A stretch of DNA of 64,000 nucleotides from Rhizobium sp. CFBP 8762 (GTDB taxonomy: Bacteria > Pseudomonadota > Alphaproteobacteria > Rhizobiales > Rhizobiaceae). The notes below the pieces were generated by a model that saw nothing but the letters and a program-made list of their open reading frames with translations, did not search any database and was not told where the DNA came from. The stretch is from contig NZ_JACYUD010000005.1 in assembly GCF_014841565.1 (NCBI RefSeq), positions 186,001-250,000 on the forward strand, read 5' to 3'. Numbering within the stretch: the stretch's first letter is position 1; each line of letters starts with the position of its first letter. Made by a program: the position numbers and the translations under genes. Positions 29,545 to 39,223 of this stretch are shown here, piece after piece.

Positions 29545-30816
29545 ATGGCTACAGAAATCCGCGTCCCCACATTGGGGGAATCCGTCAGTGAGGCCACCAT
29601 TGGCACCTGGTTCAAGAAAGTAGGCGACACGGTCGCCGCTGACGAGCCGCTCTGTGAGCTCGAAACCGACAAGGTAACCATCGAAGTGCCGGCACCGGCC
29701 GCGGGCGTTCTGTCGGAAATAGTTGCTGCCGTCGGGGAAACGGTTCTGCCCGGCGGTCTGCTGGGCAATATCGGCGAAGGCGCCGCTGGTGGCGCAGCCC
29801 CGGCAGCCCCAAAGGCCGCCGATACGCCACAGAAGGTCACCGAGCAGGCCGCCGCTCAGGCTCAGGCACCATCGCAGGGTGCGGTGGCCCCCTCATCGTC
29901 CTCGTCATCCATGCCCGCTGCCCCGTCTGCTGCGAAATTGTTGACGGAAAACAATCTGTCGTCCGATCAGGTGGATGGCTCCGGCAAGCGCGGCCAGGTG
30001 TTAAAGGGTGATGTGCTGGCGGCAGTGGCCAAGGGTGTTTCGGGCGGCGTTTCCGCACCGGCAGCGTCCGAGCCTGCCAAGGGTGCAGCCCGTGCGCCAT
30101 CGCGCGGCGAAGACGCACCGCGCGAAGAGCGCGTGAAGATGACGCGTCTGCGCCAGACCATTGCCAAGCGCCTAAAGGATGCGCAGAACTCCGCTGCCAT
30201 GCTGACCACCTATAATGAGGTGGACATGACAGCAGTGATGGAACTGCGTGGCCGCTACAAGGATCTGTTTGAAAAGAAGCATGGCGTAAAGCTTGGCTTC
30301 ATGGGCTTCTTCACCAAGGCTGTAACACACGCTTTGAAGGAACTGCCTGCGGTTAACGCGGAAATAGACGGCACCGACATTATCTACAAAAACTTCTGCC
30401 ACATCGGCGTGGCGGTCGGCACGGAGAAGGGTCTTGTCGTGCCGGTCGTGCGGGATGCGGACCAGATGTCGATTGCGCAGATCGAGCAGGAAATCGGCCG
30501 TCTCGGCCGCGCGGCGCGCGATGGTCAGTTGTCCATGGCAGATATGCAAGGCGGCACGTTCACCATTTCCAATGGCGGTGTCTATGGATCGCTGATGTCA
30601 TCGCCCATCCTGAATGCGCCGCAGTCCGGTATTCTCGGCATGCACAAGATTCAGGAGCGTCCGGTGGCCATTGGCGGGCAGGTCGTTATCCGCCCGATGA
30701 TGTATCTGGCTCTGTCTTACGATCACCGTATCGTTGACGGCAAGGAAGCGGTAACGTTCCTTGTGCGCGTTAAGGAAAGCCTGGAAGATCCGGAGCGTCT
30801 GGTTCTGGATCTCTAA
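29545..30816 (+). CDS. sucB: Dihydrolipoamide succinyltransferase (E2 of 2-oxoglutarate dehydrogenase)
   Basis: 423 residues from the ATG at 29545 (GGGAA upstream); the frame continues upstream inside sucA but is not used. The lipoyl domain comes first with Lys43 in ETDKVTIEV. An Ala/Pro/Ser linker (about 78-135), the peripheral subunit-binding domain ([20 protein letters not shown]), a second linker and the CAT-like catalytic core follow. The catalytic His-Asp motif is YDHRIVDG. The 68-base gap from sucA holds a hairpin that may set the E1:E2 expression ratio. Confidence 0.97.
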   Translation: MATEIRVPTLGESVSEATIGTWFKKVGDTVAADEPLCELETDKVTIEVPAPAAGVLSEIVAAVGETVLPGGLLGNIGEGAAGGAAPAAPKAADTPQKVTEQAAAQAQAPSQGAVAPSSSSSSMPAAPSAAKLLTENNLSSDQVDGSGKRGQVLKGDVLAAVAKGVSGGVSAPAASEPAKGAARAPSRGEDAPREERVKMTRLRQTIAKRLKDAQNSAAMLTTYNEVDMTAVMELRGRYKDLFEKKHGVKLGFMGFFTKAVTHALKELPAVNAEIDGTDIIYKNFCHIGVAVGTEKGLVVPVVRDADQMSIAQIEQEIGRLGRAARDGQLSMADMQGGTFTISNGGVYGSLMSSPILNAPQSGILGMHKIQERPVAIGGQVVIRPMMYLALSYDHRIVDGKEAVTFLVRVKESLEDPERLVLDL

Positions 30817-30834
30817 TCCTGTAGGAGGATGACT

Positions 30835-31242
30835 ATGGACACGATTGCAGCAACACCTTTTTTGACAATGGTGGGATGGAGCGTGGCCATTCTCGTTCTT
30901 CACATCAGCTTGCAGGCGTCGCTTTCGACGCTGGAACTGGGATCGGCATGGAATGCCGGTCCTCGGGATGAAGAGAAGAAACCAAAGGGTGCGCTGGCGG
31001 GACGTGCGGCCCGTGCCTCGGAAAACTTCCGCGAGACCTATCCGGCGTTCATCGCGCTGGCTTTGGCACTGGCGATTATGGGTGATTCCTCTGGCTGGGG
31101 CATGACGGGCGCGTGGACCTGGATCATCGCCCGTGTTGTATACATCCCGCTTTATCTCGCCGGTATTCCGTATATCCGCTCACTGGTTTGGGTTGTGTCT
31201 CTGCTGGGGCTGGCCATGATGTTTTTTGCAGTCGTCGGGTAA
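30835..31242 (+). CDS. MAPEG-family membrane protein
   Basis: 135 residues from the ATG at 30835; AGGAGG stands six bases before it and directly abuts an earlier ATG, which is therefore rejected. Hydrophobic helices number about four. The RAARASENFRETYPAFIALALALA segment is the MAPEG hallmark (an Arg-x-x-x-Asn region with a following Tyr/Phe). The family includes glutathione-dependent membrane enzymes, but bacterial members of this size have no settled activity. It lies between sucB (19 bases) and a LysE-type gene (9 bases), in the unit ending with lpd. Confidence 0.85.
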   Translation: MDTIAATPFLTMVGWSVAILVLHISLQASLSTLELGSAWNAGPRDEEKKPKGALAGRAARASENFRETYPAFIALALALAIMGDSSGWGMTGAWTWIIARVVYIPLYLAGIPYIRSLVWVVSLLGLAMMFFAVVG

Positions 31243-31251
31243 GAGGGCACG

Positions 31252-31881
31252 ATGCAGGGTTACTGGCTGGAGTTTGCGTCCCTGATGGCAATTTTCGCAC
31301 TGGTGATCGTTTCACCGGGCGCGGATTTAGCGATGGTGATGCGGCAATCGCTGGTGCACGGTCGTCGCGCAGCCCTGCTGACGTCTTTTGGCATTGGCAC
31401 CTCGCTGATGGTGCATATCATTTATACAATTTTGGGGTTGGGGCTGATCATCTCGCAGTCCCTGCTTCTGTTCAGCATCGTGAAGTGGTGCGGTGTAGCG
31501 TATCTGCTCTATATCGGCATCAAGAGCCTCAGAGCCGGAAAAGCGGAATTGAACATTGACGTTCAGCAAAGTTTGCCCCGGCAATCGGCTGCCCGCGCTT
31601 TTGGTCTCGGTTTCGCAGCCAATGCGTTGAACCCCAAAGCGGTTCTGTTTTTCCTTTCGATTTTTTCGACCATCGTATCTGCACACACACCGGTTGCCAT
31701 CAAGTTTGGTTATGGGGTGGTAATGTCTGTTTGCCTGATCGGCTGGTTTGCCGGTGTCAGTGTGTTTTTGACAACGCCACGCATGCGCGCCGTCTTTCTG
31801 CGCGCCGGGCAGTGGATTGACCGGGCCAGCGGCTTGGTCTTCATAGCGCTGGGGCTCAAGCTCGCCAGCCAGCGTATTTGA
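31252..31881 (+). CDS. LysE/RhtB-family exporter
   Basis: 209 residues with six predicted membrane helices. The family motif FALVIVSPGADLAMVMRQSL follows the first helix, and the mid-protein LGFAANALNPKAVLFFLSIF is the second conserved block. These inner-membrane carriers export amino acids; the substrate cannot be named. It sits between a MAPEG gene and lpd, inside the 2-oxoglutarate dehydrogenase group, where it probably shares transcription. It is not a close copy of the LysE-type protein at the window start (their N-termini differ). Confidence 0.88.
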   Translation: MQGYWLEFASLMAIFALVIVSPGADLAMVMRQSLVHGRRAALLTSFGIGTSLMVHIIYTILGLGLIISQSLLLFSIVKWCGVAYLLYIGIKSLRAGKAELNIDVQQSLPRQSAARAFGLGFAANALNPKAVLFFLSIFSTIVSAHTPVAIKFGYGVVMSVCLIGWFAGVSVFLTTPRMRAVFLRAGQWIDRASGLVFIALGLKLASQRI

Positions 31882-31925
31882 GATTCAATAAGGCCCGGCT
31901 CGGGCAAGACAGGACGAGAAGTAAC

Positions 31926-33332
31926 ATGGCTTATGATGTGATCGTAATCGGAACCGGCCCCGGCGGCTATGTCTGCGCCATCAAGGCGGCGCAGCTTGGG
32001 CTGAAAACTGCTGTTATCGAAAAGCGCGCGACGTTCGGCGGCACATGCCTCAACATCGGCTGCATTCCATCCAAGGCCTTACTGCACGCTTCCGAAATGT
32101 TCCATCAGGCAGCGCATGGCATGGACGCGCTGGGCGTTGAAATTCAAGCACCGACCCTGAACCTTGAAAAGATGATGGCGCACAAGGATGCGACCGTAAA
32201 ATCCAACGTGGATGGTGTCTCCTATCTGTTCAAGAAGAACAAGATCGACACGTTCATCGGAACGGGCAAGTTGGTCAGTGCAGGCAAGGTTTCCGTGACC
32301 AGCGACAGCGGTGAAGAGCAGGTGCTGGAAACAAAGAACATCGTGATTGCCACCGGCTCCGATGTGGCGGGCATTCCCGGCGTAACCGTCGATATTGATG
32401 AGAAAGTCATTGTGTCCTCCACAGGCGGTATCGCGCTCGACAAGGTTCCTGGACACATGGTCGTGGTCGGCGGCGGCGTGATCGGGCTTGAACTCGGCTC
32501 CGTCTGGGCCCGTCTGGGTGCCAAGGTGACCGTGGTTGAGTATCTGGACACCATTCTGGGCGGCATGGACGGCGAAGTGTCCAAGCAGTTCCACCGCATT
32601 CTCGCCAAGCAAGGCCTCGACTTCAAGCTGGGAGCCAAGGTCACGGCAGTTGAAAAGGGCGAGGCCGGCGCAAAGGTTACGTTCGAGCCGGTAAAGGGTG
32701 GTGAGGCTACCGTGCTGGATGCCGATATCGTTCTTGTGGCGACAGGGCGCAAGCCCTATACGGCAAACCTCGGTCTCACTGAAGCAGGCGTGGCGCTGGA
32801 TAACCGCGGACGCGTTGAAATCGACAACCATTTCCAGACCAATGTTCCCGGCATCTATGCAATTGGCGATGTCGTGCGTGGCCCGATGTTGGCCCACAAG
32901 GCGGAAGACGAAGGCGTGGCTCTGGCCGAGATACTCTCTGGACAGGCAGGTCATGTGAATTACGATGTTATCCCCGGCGTGGTCTACACCCAGCCGGAAG
33001 TGGCAGCCGTTGGCAAGACCGAGGAAGAACTGAAGGCTGCGGGCGTGGCCTATAAGGTTGGCAAATTCCCATTCAGCGCCAATGGCCGCGCGCGTGCCAT
33101 GCTGGCGACCGATGGTTTCGTCAAGGTTCTGGCCGACAAGGATACGGACCGCGTGCTGGGCGTGCACATTATCGGCTTTGGTGCCGGTGACATGATCCAT
33201 GAAGCGGCTGTGCTGATGGAATTTGGTGGCTCATCGGAAGATCTGGGCCGTACATGCCATGCACACCCGACCATGTCGGAAGCCGTGAAGGAAGCCGCTC
33301 TGGCAACCTTCTTTAAGCCCATCCACATGTAA
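31926..33332 (+). CDS. lpd: Dihydrolipoyl dehydrogenase (E3)
   Basis: 468 residues from the ATG at 31926 (MAYDVIVIGTGPGGYVCAI). It reoxidises dihydrolipoyl groups of E2 with FAD and NAD. The redox-active pair Cys41/Cys46 lies in GGTCLNIGCIPSK, the NAD motif is VVVGGGVIGLELGSVW, and the catalytic His-Glu is in CHAHPTMSEAVKEA. Position after sucAB indicates that this E3 serves the 2-oxoglutarate complex. A strong terminator follows at 33354. Confidence 0.97.
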   Translation: MAYDVIVIGTGPGGYVCAIKAAQLGLKTAVIEKRATFGGTCLNIGCIPSKALLHASEMFHQAAHGMDALGVEIQAPTLNLEKMMAHKDATVKSNVDGVSYLFKKNKIDTFIGTGKLVSAGKVSVTSDSGEEQVLETKNIVIATGSDVAGIPGVTVDIDEKVIVSSTGGIALDKVPGHMVVVGGGVIGLELGSVWARLGAKVTVVEYLDTILGGMDGEVSKQFHRILAKQGLDFKLGAKVTAVEKGEAGAKVTFEPVKGGEATVLDADIVLVATGRKPYTANLGLTEAGVALDNRGRVEIDNHFQTNVPGIYAIGDVVRGPMLAHKAEDEGVALAEILSGQAGHVNYDVIPGVVYTQPEVAAVGKTEEELKAAGVAYKVGKFPFSANGRARAMLATDGFVKVLADKDTDRVLGVHIIGFGAGDMIHEAAVLMEFGGSSEDLGRTCHAHPTMSEAVKEAALATFFKPIHM

Positions 33333-33353
33333 GCTGAAGGCATTGGGGAAAAC

Positions 33354-33386
33354 AAAGGCGGCTGTGACAAACGGCCGCCTTTTCTA
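33354..33386 (+). terminator. Rho-independent terminator of lpd
   Basis: AAAGGCGGC (33354-33362) pairs with GCCGCCTTT (33374-33382), followed by TCTATTTT. It closes the TCA gene block. Confidence 0.85.
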
Positions 33387-33414
33387 TTTTAGGTAATTCT
33401 GATTTGATGGTTGC

Positions 33415-33867
33415 ATGAAACCTGTTCAGCAGCCTGTCACTTTTCCGCATCCCGTTTTGCCCGGCGCAGACTGGGCCGATTCGTTCGTGCTACCGGTTTG
33501 CGAGAAACGCGCCGTGCGCGAGATCGCCGATCAATTATTAGAAAAGACCCCTTTATGGATGAATAGTCTCATGGCGCTGCGAAACGGCGCGGTCGCGCCA
33601 TTCGGTTTGAAGGCGGTAACCATGCAGGTCGGGGGCGAAACCGGCTTTCCGATCGTCAGTATGGACGCGGATCGTGCTGTCCTTGGCTTTGACGACAAGC
33701 ATCTGAATTTCCGCATTGTCATTGATGCGTTACAGGGGCCTACTGGTGAGTTCGTCAGTATCACAACCTTGGTTGATCGCAAGACGCTGGCTGGCCGTGC
33801 CTATATAGCCGTCGTTGGTCCATTCCACCGCAAGATCGTGCCTATTCTTCTTAAGACTTTGAACTAA
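33415..33867 (+). CDS. DUF2867-type protein
   Basis: 150 residues, soluble, no signal peptide. The sequence ADWADSFVLPVCEKRAVREIADQLLEKTPLWMNSLMALRN and the later SITTLVDRKTLAGRAYIAVVGPFHRKIVP fit the DUF2867 family, which has a polyketide-cyclase/SRPBCC-like fold but no proven function. It is convergent with the gumN-like gene, and their 3' ends overlap by 17 bases (33851-33867), so neither gene can have a terminator outside the other. Confidence 0.75.
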   Translation: MKPVQQPVTFPHPVLPGADWADSFVLPVCEKRAVREIADQLLEKTPLWMNSLMALRNGAVAPFGLKAVTMQVGGETGFPIVSMDADRAVLGFDDKHLNFRIVIDALQGPTGEFVSITTLVDRKTLAGRAYIAVVGPFHRKIVPILLKTLN

Positions 33868-34858
33868 CGGCTGTCAGCGTATAGCCGCGCTGGCGCAACA
33901 GTTCGACAATCCCTTCCGGGCCGGGCAGATGCAATGCGCCAACGGCCATGAAGACGTTGCCTTTTGCAAGCGTTGCGACCACACGATCTGCCATAATGTG
34001 GTTGCGTTGGCGCAGCAGGCGCTCTTCAAACGCAGCGTATCCGTCATCACCCTCAGCCGGTAGCTCGGAGACCAGCTTCATCATAGGCATGATCATGCCG
34101 ATATCACCCGTTAGATACAGCTCGGTCATCGTTTCCAGAATATCGGCCATAAGGGTGCCCATACGAGCCACCTCAACGAGCGAACGGATGTGAAAGTCCA
34201 TGGGCAATGAATCCATGGCTGTCATCTGCTCAATCAGGGTTTCGAGGCCTGTCAGGGTCTTTCCACTGTCTTTGGCGCTTTCCGCCAACTGCTTGTCCAG
34301 AAAAGATACGCCGGATTGCTGTCGCTGCATTTCACACGCCGACATGGCCATAAAGCTGGACAGCATCCATGGGCGCATCTTGGAAACGAGCGCAAGCTGT
34401 ATACCGCGCTCCTTCAAGGCGGCGGCCAGATCCTTCTCCTGTTCCGGGGTCATGAAATCCAGAAGCGACCGGCCATCGACAAAACCTGTCAGATCAGGCC
34501 GCGACAGGAGCGCCACCATGGTTTTCTCCTGATCGATGATCTCATCGGTTTCCACCACAACCGTCGTTGCCGCGTCAAACGCTGCACGGGCAGGTGCGGG
34601 CATTTCCAGCACACGCGGATCGGTCACATGCATGGTGCCGAGAAGATAGGATGTTGGCACGCCGTCCTTCTCAATTTTCCAGAAAATGCCTCGCCCATTG
34701 GGGGTAGAAGCGCCCTCTTTTTGCAGCGCTGCGAACGCTGCCGGATCATTTTTCTGCAGTTGGGTGAGAAGGTTCGTGCCACGGCACGTATCCGCCTGTG
34801 CCTGACCCGGCACCGCACCAAGCACAAACAGAAAGAATGCGAACATCCATTGCTTCAT
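33851..34858 (-). CDS. TraB/GumN-family protein, exported
   Basis: 335 residues with a signal peptide (MKQWMFAFFLFVLGAVPGQAQA). The family core is visible: FWKIEKDGVPTSYLLGTMHVTDPRV with its GTxH motif, two glutamate-bearing helices, and the C-terminal FMAVGALHLPGPEGIVELL (GxxHLxG). The TraB/GumN (Tiki-like) fold is predicted to include metal-dependent peptidases; a periplasmic role is inferred. It is downstream of xerC (17 bases) on the minus strand. Confidence 0.87.
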   Translation of the reverse strand: MKQWMFAFFLFVLGAVPGQAQADTCRGTNLLTQLQKNDPAAFAALQKEGASTPNGRGIFWKIEKDGVPTSYLLGTMHVTDPRVLEMPAPARAAFDAATTVVVETDEIIDQEKTMVALLSRPDLTGFVDGRSLLDFMTPEQEKDLAAALKERGIQLALVSKMRPWMLSSFMAMSACEMQRQQSGVSFLDKQLAESAKDSGKTLTGLETLIEQMTAMDSLPMDFHIRSLVEVARMGTLMADILETMTELYLTGDIGMIMPMMKLVSELPAEGDDGYAAFEERLLRQRNHIMADRVVATLAKGNVFMAVGALHLPGPEGIVELLRQRGYTLTAVSSKS

Positions 34859-34875
34859 TTTAGCTGACCCTGATT

Positions 34876-35811
34876 CTATGCACGCGGATGAGCCTTATCA
34901 TAAATCTCCAGAAGGCGAGCCGAATCAACCCCGGTATAGACCTGTGTCGTTGATAGACTTGCGTGTCCGAGCAATTCCTGAATGGTTCTGAGGTCTCCGC
35001 CGCTTCCCAGAAGGTGCGTTGCGAAAGAGTGCCGCAGAGCATGGGGCGTTGCGGTATCGGCCAGACCCAGCGCACTGCGCATCTTCTGCATTTCCCGCTG
35101 GATGATAGCCTGTTGCAACTTTGCGCCACGGGCACCGCGAAACAGGAAATTGTCGGGCGCAAGCACGTAAGGGCAGAGCGTTATATAGGTTTGTACACTG
35201 GCCGTTGCTGCCGCAATCAGGGGAACCAGTCGTGTCTTGCCGCCCTTGCCGGTGATGCGCAGCGAGGTCGGATCACCGGCAAAGTCTGCCGGTGTGAGGT
35301 TCAGCGCTTCGGAAATGCGTAGGCCGCAGCCATAAAGCAGGGTGAGCAACGCGGAGTTGCGGGCCGCTATCCAAGGCTCGTCTGCCAATTGCTCTTGCGC
35401 GCTGACAACCGACAAGGCTTGCGTGGCGGTCAAGGGCTTGGGCAGGGAGCGAGGCTGCTTGGGGGAGCGTACGGCCCGCGCGCCGGTGGCGTTTGCCATG
35501 CCCTTTTTTTCCAGATAGCGCAGAAAAGACCGAATGCCCGCCAGCCCACGGCCCACACTGCGCGCACCGGCGCCGCCCTTGCGTCTGGCTGCCAGAAATC
35601 CGCGCAGATCGGCAGGGCGCAGTGCTTCCACATCGGCAAGGCTGGCCGGTGCGCCGACATGGCTGGTCAGGAAGGTCAAAAATTGTCGCGTATCGCGCTC
35701 ATAGGCTTCCACCGTGTTATCCGCCAGTCGCCGCTCTTGCGCCAGACTTGCCAACCAGCGCTGGCGTTCTTCCATCAGCCTGCCATCGCCAATAATGAGT
35801 AATGTGTTCAC
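34876..35811 (-). CDS. xerC: Site-specific tyrosine recombinase XerC
   Basis: 311 residues from a GTG at 35811 with GGAG eight bases before it; an ATG twelve codons later is the alternative. With XerD it resolves chromosome dimers at dif near the terminus. All catalytic residues are visible: Arg165 (GCGLRISEAL), Lys189, His257 and Arg260 (HALRHSFATH), His283 (LGHASLSTTQ) and Tyr292. The N-terminal SAM-like core-binding domain is complete. The length and the housekeeping neighbourhood (gumN-like, priA) mark it as the chromosomal XerC, unlike the integrase at 61854-63089. Confidence 0.93.
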   Translation of the reverse strand: MNTLLIIGDGRLMEERQRWLASLAQERRLADNTVEAYERDTRQFLTFLTSHVGAPASLADVEALRPADLRGFLAARRKGGAGARSVGRGLAGIRSFLRYLEKKGMANATGARAVRSPKQPRSLPKPLTATQALSVVSAQEQLADEPWIAARNSALLTLLYGCGLRISEALNLTPADFAGDPTSLRITGKGGKTRLVPLIAAATASVQTYITLCPYVLAPDNFLFRGARGAKLQQAIIQREMQKMRSALGLADTATPHALRHSFATHLLGSGGDLRTIQELLGHASLSTTQVYTGVDSARLLEIYDKAHPRA

Positions 35812-35921
35812 TTTTTGCGCTCCGCTGCCAACTGTCGCAAAACTCTCGCTGTTTCAGGTTATGAATTTCCTAAGTTTCGCTTGGAATCGGCGCCGGGAAT
35901 GGCATATCTGTGGAGATGATA

Positions 35922-36848
35922 ATGCGGCTTGGAACGGAACCAGCGATGAGACAGCATGATACGGCCGCCGGATTTGGCCACTGGACGGAGCGCCTGGCGC
36001 TCATTTCCAAAGGGCGGCCCGGCCATATTGTCGATACGCTGATTGCCGAGCGTGGACAAAAGATCGTATCTCACCCAGCCTGGCCGCTGATGCGGCCTTT
36101 TCTTTACACGCTACTGAATTACCGCAGGGCCATCGAGCTGGCGGACGCCATTGCCAATGTTTCAGGGTTTCAGGCGTTTGAGCATATCAGCAGTCTGCTC
36201 AATCTTGATATTTACGTGCAGCACGAGGATCGTATTCCCCGCACCGGTGGCTTCCTGCTGGTCAGCAACCATCCCACCGGCATCGCCGATGGCATTGCCG
36301 TGTTTGACATGCTGAAGACGCGACGGCCTGATATCATGGTGTTTGCCAACCGCGATGCCGTTCGCGTCAATCCCCGCTTTGCCGAAACCATCATTCCCGT
36401 GGAATGGCGCGAAGAGCACAAGAGCAAACTCAAGACACGCGAAACGCTGGAAATCACCAACCGTGCGATTGCCGAACAAAAGGCAACGGTGCTGTTTCCC
36501 TCCGGTCGCATTGCCTACTGGGAAAATGGCCGCCTGAATGAGCGCCCGTGGAAAACCTCCGCAGTCGGCTTTGCCCGAAAATATCGCCTGCCGATTGTAC
36601 CGGTGCATATGACCGCGCGTAACTCCGGCCTGTTTTACTGGCTGGCCAAACACTCGGTCGAACTGCGGGACATGACCGTGTTTCATGAACTTTTGAACAA
36701 GAAGGACAACCGCTTCGAGTTCATCATCGGCAATCCCCTGCCGCCCGAAGCGCTGGAGGGCGACGCAGCCGAGGTGACGAGGGCGCTGGAGAAACATACG
36801 GTATTCGATCTCGCAGAGAATGCCGACGCTGTCTTTCGCGTGGGGTGA
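35922..36848 (+). CDS. Lysophospholipid-acyltransferase-like protein (PlsC fold)
   Basis: 308 residues from the ATG at 35922, with GGAG seven bases upstream; a GTG at 35910 is the alternative. The acyltransferase block reads LLVSNHPTGIADGIAVFDML, a variant of the NHx(4)D motif with five residues between His and Asp. FPSGRIAYWENGRL supplies the second conserved block (FPEGxxS-like) and PIVPVHM the fourth. Such enzymes transfer acyl groups to lysophospholipids or ornithine lipids at the inner membrane. The acceptor is not determinable. It diverges from xerC and precedes priA by 156 bases. Confidence 0.78.
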   Translation: MRLGTEPAMRQHDTAAGFGHWTERLALISKGRPGHIVDTLIAERGQKIVSHPAWPLMRPFLYTLLNYRRAIELADAIANVSGFQAFEHISSLLNLDIYVQHEDRIPRTGGFLLVSNHPTGIADGIAVFDMLKTRRPDIMVFANRDAVRVNPRFAETIIPVEWREEHKSKLKTRETLEITNRAIAEQKATVLFPSGRIAYWENGRLNERPWKTSAVGFARKYRLPIVPVHMTARNSGLFYWLAKHSVELRDMTVFHELLNKKDNRFEFIIGNPLPPEALEGDAAEVTRALEKHTVFDLAENADAVFRVG

Positions 36849-37004
36849 AATCGTCACCATCAGCAAAATCGGCTTTGGCGATTGTGTTGTCAGGCCAACT
36901 GCCCACACCTCCGTTGCCGCACACGATGCAATATGCGAAGTCGAGCCTAACCGCCAACGCGGTGGGTTTCCACAATGGGCGGGTAAGGGCTAAAACCAAA
37001 GGCG

Positions 37005-39209
37005 ATGACAAACGATTCGACCAGCCTTTTTGCCGCGCTCTTTTCAGACACCATTGTTTCTGTGCTGGTGCCCATGCCCGCACCCAGGCCCTATTCCTAC
37101 CGTGTGCCGGATGGCATGGTGGTGCAGCCCGGCTCTATCGTTCAGGTGCCGCTCGGCCCCCGCCTTGTCTATGGCGTGGTGTGGGAGAGTGAGCAGCCGG
37201 ATACCGTCGACCCCCAAAAGCTGAAAGCCATCGAGAAAGTTTTCGATTGCCCGCCGCTCTCCAGCGATATGCGTCGGTTTCTCGATTGGGTGGCCGCCTA
37301 CACGCTTTCGCCCCCCGGGCTTGTGGCCCGAATGGCACTCCGCGCGCCCGCCGCTTTCGATCCCGAACCGATGATCGACGGCCTGCGCCTGACAGAACAG
37401 CGCCCGGACCGGCAAACGCCCGCCCGTCTGCGGGTTATCGAAACCGCCGACAACGGCGTGGCATGGACACGCAGTGGCCTTGCCCACGCCGCCGGTACGT
37501 CTGCCAGCGTTATCGATGGGTTGACGGCGCAAGGCGTATTTGAGCATGTCTTCATCCCGCCCCCACCGGTGGTGGCATTGCCCGATCCTGAATTTACGCA
37601 GCCGCGTCTGGAAGGTCCGCAAAAAGAAGCAGCGCGTGATCTCGTGCAAAAAATTGATCAGGCCGGGTTTTCCGTATCGCTGATTGATGGCATCACCGGT
37701 TCAGGCAAGACCGAGGTCTATTTTGAAGCCATCGCCTCAACGCTGCGCGCAGGCAGGCAAGTGCTGATTCTGCTGCCGGAAATTGCGCTGACCGCCAGTT
37801 TTCTGGAGCGTTTTCAGAGCCGCTTCGGGGCTAAACCCGCCGAGTGGCATTCCGATCTGGCCCCACGCACCCGCGAAAAAGTCTGGCGGCAGGTTTCGAC
37901 CGGCGATGTGCGCGTGGTCGCTGGCGCGCGCTCGGCCTTGTTTCTACCCTTTGAAAACTTGGGGCTGATCATTGTCGATGAAGAGCACGATCCTGCGTAC
38001 AAACAGGAAGACCGCGTGTTCTACAACGCTCGGGATATGGCCGTCGTGCGGGCGCGCATCGCCGATTTTCCCGTTGTGCTCGTTTCTGCTACGCCGTCAG
38101 TGGAAAGCAGGGTCAATGGTGATCTGGGTCGCTATACGCCCATTCATTTGCCCACCCGCTTTGGCGATGCAGCGTTGCCGCATTTGGGCCTTGTGGATAT
38201 GCGGCGGTTTCCGCCGGCTCGTGGCGGCTTTCTGTCTCCTGTGCTTCTCAAGGAAGTCGGCAAAACAGTCGAGCGCGGCGAACAGGCTCTGCTGTTCCTC
38301 AACCGCCGTGGCTATGCACCGCTGACGCTGTGCCGCGTCTGTGGCCATCGGTTTCAATGTCCCAATTGTTCGAGCTGGCTGGTGGAACACCGTTTCCGCA
38401 ATCAGTTGCAGTGCCACCATTGCGGCTACAACGAGCGCACGCCGGATGTGTGCCCGGAATGCGGCACGTTCGATCATCTGGCCGCCTGCGGGCCGGGTGT
38501 CGAGCGCATTGCCGAAGAGGTGGAGCGCCATTTTCCGGATGCCCGAACGATTGTGCTGTCCTCCGATCTGATGGGCGTCAAACGGCTGCGGCTGGAACTG
38601 GAGGCCATCGCTAAGGGCGAGGCTGATATTGTCATCGGAACGCAACTGGTCGCCAAAGGCCATAATTTTCCGTTGATGACACTTGTTGGCATTGTTGACG
38701 CAGATATTGGCCTTGCCAACGGCGACCCTCGAGCCGCTGAGCGGACCTTTCAGCTCCTATCGCAGGTGACGGGGCGCGCCGGGCGCACCGGATTAAAAAG
38801 CCTAGGCCTGCTGCAGACCTATCAGCCGCAACACCCGGTTATGCAGGCAATTGTATCGGGCGATGCGGAAGCGTTTTACGAGCGTGAAATCAACGAACGG
38901 GAGAAGGCTTTGTTGCCGCCCTTTGGACGTCTGGCTTCCATCATCGTCTCGGCCGACACGCGCGCCGACGCCGAGGGACACGCGCGCGGATTGCGCCAGG
39001 CCGCACCGGCTGTCACAGGTATATTGCTGCTGGGCCCGGCGGAAGCGCCACTGGCGTTGGTGCGGGGGCGTCATCGTTTTCGATTGCTGGTACACGGGCG
39101 ACGCAACAGTGATATGCAGGCCTATGTGCAGGCAATGTTGTCGGCAGGGCCGAAGCAACGCGGCTCCGTGCAGGTGCAACTGGACATTGATCCGCAGAGT
39201 TTTTTATAG
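37005..39209 (+). CDS. priA: Primosomal replication restart helicase PriA
   Basis: 734 residues. PriA recognises stalled forks and reloads DnaB. The 3'-DNA-binding domain (VPMPAPRPYSYRVPDGMVVQPG) comes first. The helicase core has Walker A GITGSGKTEVY, Walker B DEEHD and VSATPSVES. The zinc domain carries paired cysteines (CRVCGHRFQCPNCSSWL and CHHCGYNERTPDVCPECG), then the C-terminal helicase segments GTQLVAKGHNFP and QVTGRAGR. All are intact. Confidence 0.96.
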   Translation: MTNDSTSLFAALFSDTIVSVLVPMPAPRPYSYRVPDGMVVQPGSIVQVPLGPRLVYGVVWESEQPDTVDPQKLKAIEKVFDCPPLSSDMRRFLDWVAAYTLSPPGLVARMALRAPAAFDPEPMIDGLRLTEQRPDRQTPARLRVIETADNGVAWTRSGLAHAAGTSASVIDGLTAQGVFEHVFIPPPPVVALPDPEFTQPRLEGPQKEAARDLVQKIDQAGFSVSLIDGITGSGKTEVYFEAIASTLRAGRQVLILLPEIALTASFLERFQSRFGAKPAEWHSDLAPRTREKVWRQVSTGDVRVVAGARSALFLPFENLGLIIVDEEHDPAYKQEDRVFYNARDMAVVRARIADFPVVLVSATPSVESRVNGDLGRYTPIHLPTRFGDAALPHLGLVDMRRFPPARGGFLSPVLLKEVGKTVERGEQALLFLNRRGYAPLTLCRVCGHRFQCPNCSSWLVEHRFRNQLQCHHCGYNERTPDVCPECGTFDHLAACGPGVERIAEEVERHFPDARTIVLSSDLMGVKRLRLELEAIAKGEADIVIGTQLVAKGHNFPLMTLVGIVDADIGLANGDPRAAERTFQLLSQVTGRAGRTGLKSLGLLQTYQPQHPVMQAIVSGDAEAFYEREINEREKALLPPFGRLASIIVSADTRADAEGHARGLRQAAPAVTGILLLGPAEAPLALVRGRHRFRLLVHGRRNSDMQAYVQAMLSAGPKQRGSVQVQLDIDPQSFL

Positions 39210-39223
39210 GGACAACGACGAGC

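Noticed and set aside
34876-35811. xerC as a mobile-element integrase
   Set aside because: Its length, complete XerC-type motifs and conserved housekeeping neighbours (gumN-like, acyltransferase, priA) fit the chromosomal dimer-resolution enzyme; no att-like repeat is nearby.
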